From assembly GCA_963580285.1 (NCBI GenBank), contig OY757011.1:118167037-118231036 (forward strand): a DNA stretch of 64,000 nt. The letters are read 5' to 3'. Positions 1 through 10,235 of the stretch are shown one piece after another. The first letter of the stretch is position 1. Every line of letters starts with the position of its first letter. This DNA comes from Lucinisca nassula (Eukaryota > Mollusca > Bivalvia > Lucinida > Lucinidae). A program made the position numbers and the translations under genes. The notes below the pieces were generated by a model. The model saw only the letters and a program-made list of their open reading frames with translations, had not been told where the DNA came from and searched no databases.

Positions 1-255
1 TTTAGTGAAACAAACATTTACTAGTTCTGTTGATACCACTTTGACTGCGGATCACTGAATTTCAAGTAATACAGCGCCGTTCAGATGTAACCCACATACA
101 AACAGACAGAGGGCCCGTGGAACTGGTTTATTCTTGAAACTCATCTATTTTTTCTCTTAAATGATATGTTTCGTACTTGTTGTCCATCATGTTATCCAAC
201 CAGATGACCAGTCCCTAACGCGGTCAACCAGAACCAAGAAACGCTGTTTTGGACG

Positions 256-412
256 AGTGAGTGAGTGAGTGTTTGAGTTTTACGTCCCACCAACAGCTAA
301 GGTCATACGGAGACGGGACCTCGGTTTAAAGACTCATACGAAAGTCTGGAGAAGCCCGGGATCGATCATGCGATCCCTGGTTTACAAGGCGAGTAGCGTA
401 ACCACAACATCA
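256..412 (-). repeat. tRNA-derived SINE, family C (diverged copy)
   Basis: Matches the copy at 29898-30070: same block 'ggtcata.gg..a.gggacctcggtttaaagac' and a tRNA-like head with a weak B-box. It lies in the presumed first intron of the ACSL-like gene. The flanking 1-255 and 413-719 show nothing I can identify. Confidence 0.6.
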
Positions 413-719
413 CGGATGCTTCTATCTGTTTTGGACGAACAGACTCCCGTATACCTACCCACCGTGATATTAATTTCATTAAAAAAAAGTAGCATTTTTT
501 TCTCAAAATTTTCATGCATGAATGCACATTCACTGCAAGCATTTGCAGACATAAAGAACTCAACCATGAAAACTCTGACGGGCGTTCAACCTTTTTCAGT
601 ATTGTTTATTTTAGGTACACAATACATAATAAATAACGTCGGGGCGATGCCACCTCGTATCGCGGTCGGTCCGACGTCAGCCCATCACACTGGTTGCTCA
701 GCAACTATAATAATCTCAC

Positions 720-869
720 CTCTAAAACATCCGTCTGGTTATTCAGATCAACTGGTGGTATATAGTTAGGTTCTCGACTGGTGGATAGGTAGTAAGTTGC
801 GGCAGCTGCAGTCACGGCTGTCAAGGTACCAGCCGCCACACACACAGGCCCAAATGCATCTGAAAGCAT
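720..869 (-). CDS. Probable first coding exon of a long-chain acyl-CoA synthetase (ACSL-like)
   Basis: A 50-codon reading frame starts at ATG 869-867, three bases inside an exon whose acceptor (tatttcag) ends at 873, and runs to a GT donor (GAG|gtgaga) at 719, leaving in phase 0. The peptide has a short N-terminus, a hydrophobic Ala/Thr-rich membrane segment at about residues 8-26, then a basic/Tyr stretch and the motif PPVDLNNQT. In animal long-chain acyl-CoA synthetases (ACSL1/5/6 group) an N-terminal anchor is followed by a similar 'KPP.DL..Q' motif just before the AMP-binding enzyme begins. Those enzymes activate fatty acids to acyl-CoA at the ER or outer mitochondrial membrane. The remaining exons would lie left of the window edge on the minus strand; none is visible in 1-700. 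Identification rests on one short exon; it could be another anchored protein. ATG choice is supported by its position right after the splice site. Confidence 0.55.
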
Positions 870-1047
870 TGTCTGAAATACAAATGGATCAGCCCGTGTT
901 AAAAGCATGCTTGAGAGCATTATTGGCACCCTTGAAGGCTCTCTTTTATTGAAAAGCTCCAAACACATATCTAATTCTTGGGTCGATTATCAATTTATCA
1001 GTCGATCCAAAGTTACTAAGCACAGTAACCTCCCGCCTGCTCTTGTC

Positions 1048-1314
1048 CATCACGAAAACACACCTATATAATTTTGACCCCCTTGAACCCCACTTTTATA
1101 TAGTAAAACTGAGGTTTACAGGGGTATACGTTATTTTTCTCATTTCTGCTTCAAAGTATAGATTGTGGGGTACTCGTTAGAACCACCTCGATGAGGCGAT
1201 TCTAACGAGTACCCATTACCTATATTGTGAGCAGAAATAAGACAAATAGCACAATTTTTCATCTTAAAATTTTCGTTTTTTCGGCGATAAAGTTTACATG
1301 GTATTTTCCTAATG
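1048..1314 (+). mobile_element. Hairpin MITE family H
   Basis: Starts catcacgaaaacacacctat and ends in a decayed inverted copy of that terminus. It holds an inner pair (aaccccacttttatatagta / actg.ggtttacaggggta) and a central hairpin built on GAACCGCCTC / GAGGCGGTTC flanked by gggtactcgtta / taacgagtaccca. No coding capacity. Other copies: 26002-26286, 33298-33539, 41826-42111, and part at 51115-51297. Confidence 0.75.
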
Positions 1315-1374
1315 GCACCCTGTGACGCTAGCGTTGTGCAAAAGCATTGGTTAGCCTAATCTGGACTGGGCCAT

Positions 1375-1425
1375 TGCAAACAGTGTAGACCGAGATCGTC
1401 TGATCAGAGTGGCCACTGTTTGCTT
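1375..1425. repeat. Short hairpin, 'GCAAACAGTG' module
   Basis: Inverted repeat with ends caaacagtgtag.cc and gg.cactgtttgct, a short decayed copy of the hairpin module found about 28 times in the window. Confidence 0.6.
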
Positions 1426-1438
1426 AAAGTACAGGCAT

Positions 1439-1654
1439 TTAACCCATTTAGTACTGGAAACCCCATAGCGGGTAGTTGGCAAACAGTGCAGGCCCAGCTC
1501 AGATGCCGTCTGATCAGGACCTACACTGTTTGCGAAAAGCTAAGCCATTTTTCAAATAAATTTTGAAGAAAACACAACCTGGCACCCCTAAATTTTGAAA
1601 TGGACTCCTGTTATATATTAGGGGGAAGATTCCATTTGGTACTAAAAGAGTTAA
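1439..1654 (+). mobile_element. TTAA-flanked MITE carrying the GCAAACAGTG hairpin
   Basis: TTAA-CCCATTTAGTACTGGAAA at the left and CATTTGGTACTAAAAGAG-TTAA at the right form imperfect terminal inverted repeats immediately flanked by TTAA. The GCAAACAGTG...CACTGTTTGC hairpin lies in the left half, and the body includes 'tttgaagaaaacacaacctg' and 'atggactcctg'. It is non-coding. TTAA target duplications with CCC...GGG ends are characteristic of piggyBac-class elements. Confidence 0.7.
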
Positions 1655-1902
1655 AGGTTAAACGAAACGCTCAGTGCTATTATTCCTTTCTATTGCCCAA
1701 CTTGGTTTGCCGGCGCGGCGCACGTGAATATATATGCACGAAACACGAAACCAGGGAGATTTGTTTGCATTTACACCTAAGCCATTTATTGTAAATGTGA
1801 CATTTGTCATTTGTCATCTTTACACATTGCATACCCGGATTGCATACTGTTATGGGACGACAAGAATCCGGTTTCGATCACAGTACTGTTGGGTCGATTT
1901 TT

Positions 1903-3280
1903 TATGTCCCCGGTAGCGAAAGCGGGGACATATTGTTTTTGCCCTGTCTGTTTGTTTGTTGGTTTGTACGTGGACAACTTTAACGTTGGCCATAACTTTT
2001 GAACCGTTTGAGACAGAACTTTCATATTTGGCCTGAAGGTTCCTTGTGACAAGACCTTCACATTCATGCAAAAAAAAAAAATTGACCTGTGACCTTGACC
2101 TTGACCTTTGACCTACTTAAAAGAAAAAAATAACATTGGTCATAACTTATGAACCTCTTGAGATACAGCCTTCATATTTAGCATGTATGTTCCTTGTGGC
2201 AAAAGCTTTACATTCATGCAAAAAATTTGACCCGTGACCTTGACCATGACCTTTGACCTACTTAAAATAAAAAAAATAACATTTTGGTCATAACTTTCGA
2301 ACCGTTTGAGATAGAGCCTTCATATTTTGCATGTAGCTTCCTTGTGACAAGAGCTTTACATTCACACAAAAAATTTTGACCTGTGACCTTGACCTTGACC
2401 TTTGACCTACATAAAAGAAAAAGTTAACATTGGTCATAACTTTTGAACCGTTTGAGATACAGCCTTCATATTTAGCATGTATGTTCCTTGTGACAAAAGC
2501 TTAACATTCATGTCAAAAATTTTGACCTGTGACCTTGACCTTTGACCTACTTAGAATAAAAAATAACATTTTGGTCATAACTTTTGAATGGTTTGAGATA
2601 GAGCCTTCATATTTTGCATGTAGGTTCCTTGTGACAAGAGCTTTACATTCACACAAAAAATTTTGACCTGTGACCTTGACCTTTGACCTACATAAAAGAA
2701 AAAATTAACATTGGTCATAACTTTTGAACCGTTTGAGATACAGCCTTCATATTAAGCATGTATGTTCCTTGTGACAAACGCTTTACATTCATGCAAAATT
2801 TTGACCTGTGACCTTGACCTTTGACCTACTTAAAAAAATAAACATTTTTGGTCATAACTTTCGAACCATTTGGGATAGAGCTTTCATATTTGGCATGTAA
2901 GTTCCCTGTTATTAGAGCTTTTCATACATGCAAAATGTTTGGACCATGACCTTGACTTTTGACCTACTTAAAAGAAAAAATAAAATTGTTCATAACTTTT
3001 GAACCATTTAAGATAGAGCCTTAATATTTGGCATGTAGGTTCCTTGTGACAATTGCTTTACATTCATGCAAATTTTTTTGACCTGTGACCTTGACCTACT
3101 TTAAAGAAAAAATATTATTGTTCATAACTTTTGAACCATTTAAGATAGAGCTTTCGTATTTGACATGTAAGTTTCTTGTGTCAAGGGTTTCCCACACAAA
3201 CAAAAATCTTGAACTGTTAGCAACTTTGAATAAAAAATGACCATGCCCGGGGACATGTTCGTGTTTCACAAACACATCTT
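1903..3280 (+). mobile_element. Arm-core tandem-repeat element (pearl-like), nine core units
   Basis: The left arm has tatgtccccgg and a hairpin (tccccggtagcgaaagcgggga); the right arm ends ccatgcccggggacatg, so ATGTCCCCGG is inverted at the two ends. Between them about nine tandem units of roughly 130-148 bp start near 1989, 2138, 2286, 2433, 2573, 2713, 2853, 2990 and 3120. Each unit holds 'cataacttttgaacc', 'gagccttcatattt' and 'gaccttgacctttgaccta'. Bivalve pearl-type elements have the same arm/core layout. No ORF of note. Confidence 0.8.
2102..2827 (-). promoter_or_regulatory. Array of six perfect DR1 nuclear-receptor motifs
   Basis: The 13-mer TGACCTTTGACCT, which on the minus strand reads AGGTCAAAGGTCA, occurs at 2102-2114, 2248-2260, 2396-2408, 2536-2548, 2677-2689 and 2815-2827, once per core unit. 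This is the consensus direct repeat with one-base spacing bound by HNF4 and RXR-type nuclear receptors. Most units also contain TCAAGGTCA, the extended half-site of ERR/SF-1 type receptors. The motif match is seen; any binding is inference. Confidence 0.6.
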
Positions 3281-3312
3281 GTTTTTTTTTTTTTTTTTTT
3301 TTGTTTGTTTTT
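3281..3312. repeat. Poly-T tract
   Basis: T-run interrupted by two G residues just after the right arm of the preceding element; it resembles an inverted SINE tail or slippage tract. Confidence 0.7.
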
Positions 3313-3474
3313 TTTTGACTGCCGAGAAAGTGGTCCTGAACGGAGAATTTGGCTGTTTTTTTTAACCCTTCATTTCCAGTACTGTTAGCAAAATTGTAGA
3401 CCCTGATCAGACGCCTCTCTTACGCAGCACTCTGACCTCATAGCGCTAAGAAATGCGCAGCCATTTTCTATAAA

Positions 3475-3700
3475 TGGACCCCATCAAGCGATTTTGGTAC
3501 TTATCGCCTATGCGAGCAGCGAAGGTTCAGTCGAGCCTGCGCATCCGCGCAGTCTCGCCAGAACCTTCGCTGCTCACTCACACAAGCAGTGAATCAAGAG
3601 GAACCTTCAGACAGAAAGCCATATCCCTGGCCCCTCTGAATGGCTGGGCATGCGCATGACGGAATGCTCGAAGACACAAATTGGCTTGGTGGGGCTCAAA
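3475..3700 (+). mobile_element. Hairpin MITE, full copy (pair with 23238-23450)
   Basis: Shares with 23238-23450 the blocks 'gcctatgcgagcagcgaagg', 'agcctgcgcatccg', 'gtgaatcaagaggaacctt' and 'ggaatgctcgaagacacaaa'. This copy retains a hairpin (gcgagcagcgaaggttc / gaaccttcgctgctc). It is non-coding although it is open in one frame. Confidence 0.6.
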
Positions 3701-4440
3701 TAACCGTTACCTGTAGTTCCTACAAATCAGTGATGTTCTCGTGGACAGCTTCAGTGCTTTACAACTTTGGGTCGATCGATAAACAATCGACCCAAAAACT
3801 AATTGAAAACCTGAGAATGATGTAATCGAGACAAGAATCGCGTACAGTCACGTGTATAAATGGCCAGAACAGAACAGAGTTTTATTTAGACGTTATCTGT
3901 AACAATTTCTAAATAATAATATCAACGCTCTACATGCAGCCGAAATTATGAAATATTTTTCTCAGAAAACAGGATTTGACATAACGAGACAATTTGCACG
4001 AGATGTCAAGTCTTGTTTTCTGGGAAAAAATAAGAAATATATCAACATTTCATCGGCTGAGAGTGGTAAAGGTTAACTTATTCCCACATGGGGACTTTGC
4101 GAATTTTGCTGATTTTTACTGTGCTGCCTAGGACAGCAACTTCATATATATAGCCATTATTTCATAATGAATGGTCCGTGTTACACCAAACTCGACATGA
4201 GTGTTCACTGGGCAGTAGCCTTTCAAATGGAACCTTTATAGGCTAAATCATTGTTGCCATGGTAACGAGGGGGTGCATCTCGAAGTTGTCAAAAAGTGTG
4301 ATTTCATATGTATTTTTGACCGAATCTTAATTTTCACACTGCTGTCAAAGCAACCATTAGTGGGCTTGGCACTGGCGATTTTCACCGTCTGCAGCGTCAA
4401 TTTCGAAACATTTTTGACCCAGACACCCTCAGATTTCATT
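3701..4440. other. No gene seen; contains a GGGTCGAT palindrome
   Basis: The only clear structure is the near-perfect palindrome ttgggtcgat...atcgacccaa at 3767-3796. No exon, RNA or tandem repeat is recognisable. Confidence 0.5.
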
Positions 4441-4466
4441 TGAGCGGGGCTGGGCCATCACCCCAT

Positions 4467-4693
4467 TTTTGCCCCCCCCCCCCCCCCCCCTTCCCCCCTA
4501 CACCTTCAAACCCCATACAGGTATATTGGTATATTTTTACTGTGGAGCCGCGCGAAAAAAAAAAAAAAAAAAAAAACCTATCCTTACCCAAACATAGCTA
4601 TCCTGGGATGGATAATGCAGATTTTAGGTGGTTCTGGGGCTCAGAAAGTGTGTGTGTGTGAGTGGGGGGGTGGGGGTGGGGGTGGGGGGGGGT
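4467..4693. repeat. Low-complexity cluster (poly-C, poly-A, GT/G-rich)
   Basis: Poly-C at about 4469-4490, poly-A at about 4556-4576, then (GT)n and GGGGGT runs at about 4649-4692. Run lengths here are likely to vary or be mis-sequenced. 4694-5092 holds no gene; it contains repeated AACGTTGAA words near 4950-4985. Confidence 0.85.
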
Positions 4694-5097
4694 CAGACAC
4701 CTAAAAAGGCGTATCTGAGTGGGAACGGGTTAAGGGAGTATCGGTAACTTTGAGTCCATGGTTCAACAATCGACCCAAAAAACAGTGTAGACGCAGATAC
4801 GACGGCTCATAACCACATGTGGCATGAATTTTGGTCTTGGATGCATGTCAAAACTATCCTATTATCTCGAGATAGACATGCATTTCTGACCAAACTTCAC
4901 TCCTGTGCTGATAACGAAACGACTTCTCAGGATCAACACTGTGCACGTTTAGTCTCAATGTTGAACCAACGTTGAAACAACGTTTTTTGTTTTTTGTTGC
5001 TGTTTTTTTTTGTTTTTGTTTTTTTTTCAAAGTTGATCTACAGGGTGATGATTTCGACTGGACCCCTTATTTTCATTCTTTTTTTAATCTTAATTCT

Positions 5098-5570
5098 TTC
5101 AATACATGAAATTCGCCCCGCCCATCGGGGCTTGAAGAAATAGATTTGATGCTTCCACGGCCGCACATGAGTACTGGTAAACCGCTTTAGGGGTCTAAGC
5201 CTGCCCAGGCAAAGTAGTGAGTCTTGCCCGTCCCTACATAGCACATGTGGAGCGCTTTGGTGCAGTGGTAGCGCATCGGATTTGTGATCGAGAGGTTGCG
5301 GGTTCGAGCCTCACGCTGACCATGAACAAGGAACTTCATCCACATTGCTTGAAAAAAAGAGTACTGGTTACCACCCAGGAAGTCCTGCTCGCAGTGCTCA
5401 GATGTAATAGGAGAAAAAAACCTTTTGGTTTGTTTGGGCGGCAGGTATTGAGATGTCATTTTATCTCAATGTCGGGTATAAAAAAGTCCCACAATATTGG
5501 AAGCAACGTCTCCAAAATGACTTAAATAGTGTTACATCATTTCAAAACAAAACAAATCAATACATGAAAA
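5098..5570 (+). mobile_element. SINE family A copy interrupted by another tRNA-like SINE
   Basis: 5098-5215 matches the middle of SINE A (gcttgaagaaatag, gatgcttcca, tgagtactggtaaac, taagcctgcccaggcaaag). 5436-5570 matches its tail (gagatgtcattttatctcaa, gtccca.aa.attggaagcaacgtctccaaaatgac). Between them 5237-5425 begins with a tRNA-like head: A-box-like tggtgcagtggtagcgc and B-box ggttcgagcc. This looks like a second SINE inserted into the first. Confidence 0.65.
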
Positions 5571-5877
5571 ATACATATACCTGCTGTGTATTATTCCCTG
5601 AACCATGTACGGTCAAAAAACAAGATGAAAGAAATAAACACACTGTTCACACACACAAATCAAAACTTCTTTGCACTTCTGGTAGAAAGAGAGAAAAATA
5701 TAAATGCTTTTAAACTTACCACACAATGACCCGTAAAATGAAACTTTACCAGTTTTGCACAAAACTATACAATACCGTCATAACACATCATACCGTATAT
5801 ATTTTAAATGTAACAAGTCCACACTTGTGGCTCATTTCGTGTCGTGAGAAAAATATAGAAGAGACAGCAGAGATATG

Positions 5878-5945
5878 ACAAACAGTGTAGACCCAGATCA
5901 GAAGCGACAGAAAGCAATGTCTGATCAGAGTCTACACTGTTCGCT
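5878..5945. repeat. GCAAACAGTG hairpin module
   Basis: Ends acaaacagtgtagaccc and gtctacactgttcgct, with a short loop between the arms. Followed by a G-run at 5947-5960. Confidence 0.7.
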
Positions 5946-6009
5946 TAGGGGGGGGGGGGGATGGATACATCTTCCTGCAAAAGTATTTTTGTCTCCCATA
6001 TCAATAAGG

Positions 6010-6290
6010 GTCAACCCTTAAAGAAAAGGATTAGCACCTGTGGAGCAAATTCTTTCCACTAAGAGAAGATCCCCTTTTCGGTGGGACAGAGTTTATGCAC
6101 CTTATTTGCATTATCTGCTGGTCCCTAGTCTGAAGGTTATCCGTTTTGGAAAAAACAGGTAACCAGAACGCCTGACATTTCAAGGTCAGGGGGGTCTGGT
6201 TACCTGTTTTTCCAATATTTTCAATGTGCAAGCTGGGAGCCAGCAAATAATGCAAATATAGTGAATAGAAAAGCGAACTTGAAGTCCCGA
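6010..6290. repeat. Foldback repeat, family K plus internal palindrome
   Basis: Begins with the family-K block 'ttaaagaaaaggatt..ctcct...gagcaaattctttcc'. It contains a long imperfect palindrome, 6145-6217, with arms ggaaaaaacaggtaaccaga / tctggttacctgtttttcc. Related K copies lie at 22170, 27220, 33095, 35160 and 42900. Confidence 0.6.
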
Positions 6291-6477
6291 AAGTTGTCTC
6301 CCTTTGAGAAATGGCGGAAAAAATGTACCAGATGTACCCATTTCCCTTAAAATACCGGAATAGGTTAAAGGTTAAGTCCCCGTTCAGGGCCATACCCCAC
6401 CAGTACTGTCATAGATTTGATTCTTTTTTCTTTTTCTTTTTATCATGTTTATTGTCCAGTCAAATTCCGTCCAATCA

Positions 6478-7012
6478 TTTCATGTGTGTCTATTACCAGT
6501 CAGGTATCTTACGGAAAACCGTGACCATCATTTGTCACGGTTTTCCATGACATTGTGCTGTTTCCCTATTGCGGCATGTTTTTCTGTTGTATCTTGCTTA
6601 TTTTTCACGTTATTTTGATACTGTAAACATTTACACATAGTTCGGGAACCAATTTATAGATGACGTCAGATACACTTTACATCCAGGTACTCTAAGACTC
6701 AACAATAGGGGGAAATTGAGGTGGTAACGGCTGCAGAAGGTGACTATTTTAAGCAAGTTTTCACTTCTAATCCTTCAAATTGACGAAAACCGCCATCGTA
6801 GTTATCTAGAAAAATGTATTTATAACCATTTCTCAATAACAAAATCGAAGTTACTCGCAGTTAATACCGAGTTATTCGATGGCAAACCTACCTGGGGTCC
6901 TATTTACAAAACTGTTTGTCACGGATAACCGTGACTCTCCATATTGTGACTGTCATGGTATTCCATGACAAACTGAAGCCGGTCAACGTCACGGATTTCC
7001 GTGACTTGTGTT
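6478..7012. repeat. Palindromic repeat with 'CACGGTTTTCCATGAC' words
   Basis: Short hairpins of cacggttttcc / ggaaaaccgtg type at 6505-6550 and 6910-7012. The block 'taccagtcaggtatcttacggaaaaccgtgacc' is inverted relative to 14015-14058, so the 13.8-14.05 kb region is a second, opposite copy. No gene. Confidence 0.5.
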
Positions 7013-7613
7013 TTATAACGGGGAGCAGTTATTGTCAACAATTTATATAAAATAGAAGTGGCGGCAATCATGGCAATGATCAGGAATCCATACAATCAAC
7101 CCACAGCTCCAATCAGAGACACCAAACTATATAAAACTGCAGTATACAAGTAGGGTCACTGTAGATGGGTACATTCGGACACTTTTATTTACCATGTATA
7201 GTTTCCGTGTGTTACCAGGTTACTATTGTCATCCTTAATCGAGCATGCACTATAAACCCAATTTAAACATTTGTTGCTTGTCTAATTCTATTATTACCTT
7301 CAGTCCATATTAAACAATTTTTATTGGTTGAAAAATGCTTACGTCAGAACAACGTCTCAAACCGCCAGTTTTTTAAAAAACAACAACAACAAACGAAAAA
7401 CGAACGATCACAACTGATTTACCACTGACTACTTTGTGGCATTTTCGGAGTAAGGCAGCTTAAAATGTATCCTTTTGTTATTTTGACATTAATTAATGTG
7501 AATATTATATTCTTTTTGCGATATCTATCTGAATTATAGTTGCAATTTCGCTAGAAAAAAGTGTCTGACTGTACCAGCCTATTGGCAATCTTAAGCGGGT
7601 ACAGTCGGACACC
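7013..7613. other. No feature recognised
   Basis: AT-rich sequence without exon, tRNA or repeat that I can support. The phrase 'gggtac..tcggacac' occurs at 7168 and again inverted in sense near 7600, hinting at a decayed element end. Confidence 0.4.
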
Positions 7614-7802
7614 GTGTACCTTGACAAAGCAGTGCGAGTCAGACCGTCCATGCCCATAAACCCTATTGGTTTCATTGGGCAACAGTGCTTGAGATGTCAT
7701 TTTATCTCAATGTCGGGTAAAAGTCCCACAAAATTTGAAGCAACGTCTCAAAATGACCTTTACAGGGTTGACGGGGACGTTAAACCTCAAATGAAACAAA
7801 CA
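7614..7802 (+). mobile_element. SINE family A, 3' part
   Basis: Contains gcgagtcagaccgt, aaaccctattggtttcattggg, gagatgtcattttatctcaa, aaaatgacct and the tail gacggggacgttaaacctca followed by AAACAAACAAA. The 5' tRNA-like head is missing. Confidence 0.75.
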
Positions 7803-8722
7803 AAATCCGCACCAAACCCGATCTATGATGTAGAAGTTATGAGACGCGACAGAAAAAAAAAACACATACCAGGTTTTGAAAGTAAAATAAAGGTCGCACG
7901 AGTAGCACCGGGGGAGGTGGACTTGGTGGCCAGCCATATAGCGATAAAGTGTTCCTTTCCAAAATTTGTAGTCATATAGGCTATAAGAATGGTTTGCGAA
8001 ATCTCAACCTAGCAAAACGCCTCCATACTAGGTCCACAACCCAAAATTACAGCGATTGTACTAGACTTTAGAACGGGGCTATACCCCTTTACATAACATA
8101 ATGTGCTGCTGCTTTTATCAAAGCACTGATACTGCTGTAGAGTCGATAATCTCTGGGTGTAAGTTGGTAAAATAGTCCTAAACTTAATATTTAACTGTTA
8201 AGTTTAACACTTAAATGCAGATTTGCAATCAGAGCAGACCCTGATAAGATACCATGGCGTCAGATCTGGATCTATACTGTTTGCCAATGACCCAATACAC
8301 CAGCCCGGTCGAGACTTAACTTAGTGGAGAAGACTAGCGCATCTAAAATATAACCAGCACTGGACTTTGTACATTGTCAGTCACAGTCATTTACATGTGA
8401 GCAGTCGGACCCATTAAGTATGCTACCGTTGTTTTAGCATCGCTACCAAGCTGACAAACAAATCCCATCCTCACTCTTACCCTACCCGCCTAGCTTAGAA
8501 TAACATACCATAGCATCAGTTACCCCTTATATTAGTTGCATTGTAACACAACGACCTGATAAAGATATGCCATCTCAGTACAAGTGAGCTTGATCAGGTC
8601 AACGTGACATTGCACTTCTATGAATTCTATGAACTTGATTACTAGCATTATTGGCAAAACACTGAAGAACAACTGAAAGAATGTACAAGGAGATTAACTG
8701 ATAAACAGAATACCAGGCTCAT
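7803..8722. other. No gene seen; one decayed hairpin
   Basis: Only a degenerate GCAAACAGTG-type hairpin at 8223-8290 (ttgcaatcagagcagaccctga ... ggatctatactgtttgcc) is recognisable. Confidence 0.45.
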
Positions 8723-8726
8723 GTCA

Positions 8727-8816
8727 TTTGATATAAAGTTTATCAGGCTCGGCTTCGAGAAAGCCTCGCGATTCTACAAGCTTTCTCGAAGCCTTGCCCG
8801 ATAAACTTGATATCCA
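8727..8816. repeat. Foldback, about 90 bp
   Basis: Imperfect inverted repeat: tttgatataaagtttatc..ggct.ggcttcgagaaag pairs with ctttctcgaagcc..gcc.gataaacttgatatccaaa. It lies about 95 bp upstream of the 110-codon ORF. Confidence 0.7.
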
Positions 8817-8910
8817 AATACACGACCCTAGTATCTATTCCGTATGTCGTATTTCAAATATGAAAAACAAGCACAATGTTTAGTCCTTAACCTACCAATG
8901 CAGCTAAACG

Positions 8911-9243
8911 ATGTCTTTTCTTCAAACCCTAAGACAAAGAGAATTAGGCCAGATCAACAAAACTGAAAACCAGGCATTTTGTCAAATTTTGAGAAGAAGA
9001 TTTTTCAACGAATGGAAGTTTGACACTGATCTTTTACCTTACTTGTTCTCAAAAACGTGTTCGCTGGCTCTCAAATACCCCTATGTTCAGTACAGGTTAA
9101 ATGACCTACTAACAGAAAAAGAGAATTGTGACACGAGTTTGGTTTTTATTGTTAAACAACTGTACAACACCAGTGAAGAGTACGAAATCGTATGTGAAGA
9201 ACTTGTGAGCATTGCAGATGATGTTAAGATGCAATCACTTTGA
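8911..9243 (+). CDS. Unidentified 110-residue ORF
   Basis: Complete ATG-to-TGA frame in a repeat-free island. The predicted protein is soluble and looks mostly helical. The N-terminus is rich in Arg/Gln/Glu (LRQRELGQI), there is an aromatic cluster near residues 31-44 (FFNEWKFDTDLLPY), and the C-terminal half is acidic (NTSEEYEIVCEELVSIADDV). There is no signal peptide or membrane segment. A possible splice acceptor (aatgcag) sits just before the ATG at about 8902, so this could be the coding exon of a gene whose leader exon lies upstream. The amphipathic helix pattern would suit a small death-fold (CARD/DED-like) or helical adaptor domain, but I see no diagnostic motif and do not assign a family. 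No AATAAA closely follows. A chance ORF remains possible. Confidence 0.42.
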   Translation: MSFLQTLRQRELGQINKTENQAFCQILRRRFFNEWKFDTDLLPYLFSKTCSLALKYPYVQYRLNDLLTEKENCDTSLVFIVKQLYNTSEEYEIVCEELVSIADDVKMQSL

Positions 9244-9381
9244 TCTGTAAATGATACGAGTTTTATTGAGTTTGTTCCTCCTATCCGAGTTCTTACGGGG
9301 AATGGGTTGGGTGGGGGGCACTTGCAATTGACTGTAATACTATTTTCGGACAGTCGACAGTCGTTATTATTAGTATTATTA

Positions 9382-9575
9382 TTTTTGGTTTAACGGATCA
9401 GTCAACACTATTTAAGTCATATCTAGCCGGTCATCTTACCTATCCACAACTTATACATAAGCGGTTAACCAGTACAGTGCACATTCTTTCACCAGAAACT
9501 GTCAACTGCCCTTCTTGAATCAGCGGAAGGGAGAGAAAGACCGCAGAAAATGATCAATCTCCATAAAAATGTTGC
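9382..9575 (-). mobile_element. SINE family B
   Basis: Reverse complement of the 42151-42455 copy: gtcaacactatttaagtcat, ttacctatccacaactta, gcggttaaccagtacagtgc, cattctttcaccagaaactg, cttgaatcagcgg. The tRNA-like head is absent. Confidence 0.75.
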
Positions 9576-9647
9576 CGATACAGAGGCAGTCGTTCTTAAG
9601 AACGATTGATTATGGAGTGTTTTTTAATTTTACTTGGAATGACTTCT

Positions 9648-9872
9648 TTGTTTATTGCCCCATTGGGGTTTAACGACCAAGTCAAAACTATTTAGGTCAT
9701 TTTTGAGCAGTTCAGTTTACCTATCCACATTTTACTAGGCAGGCTTATGCGTATGCGGTCAACAAATACATTGCACATTCTTTCGCCGGAAACTGCCCTT
9801 CTTGAATCAGCCGAATGGAGAGAATGACCGTATAAAACATTCCATGATCAATCTGTCAACAAGTTTCACACT
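9648..9872 (-). mobile_element. SINE family B, second adjacent copy
   Basis: Same blocks as 9382-9575 (ggtttaacgacca, ttacctatccac, gcggtcaacaa, cttgaatcagccg, catgatcaatctg), about 70 bp away in the same orientation. Either a double insertion or a local duplication. Confidence 0.7.
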
Positions 9873-10235
9873 GCTCTGTAAATCCACACGGACAACGAAT
9901 ACAACGCATAGACGACATGTGTAAGTTGTATATAACTTAATCATGTTAATACTGGCATAACTATTTTGACACCGCGTTATTTTGCATCAAAACTGATGCA
10001 ATAAAAATAGTTATCATGATGAGAGGATCACTGTGTGCTGCAGCATTACGTGAAGATCTGATGTAATTACTTCTAACGTCCTTACCTTGTCTGTGTTGGT
10101 TGACAGACTAGGCGTTATTTTCACATCAGTACAAACACAAATAGTATTGTATATGGGAAATTAATGTGCCAACCCCGAACCACACACGCCATCACACCTA
10201 AACCAACCAATCTAATGATAAAAACTTACCTGTTT

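Noticed and set aside
366..567. Overlapping small minus-strand ORFs
   Set aside because: Short, overlapping in two frames, inside the presumed first intron of the ACSL-like gene; no protein features.
4469..4692. G-quadruplex or regulatory C/G tract
   Set aside because: Runs are simple homopolymers and microsatellites with likely length errors; nothing else nearby supports a function.
6031..6393. 120-codon minus-strand ORF
   Set aside because: Crosses a long foldback and K repeat; sequence is repeat-derived.
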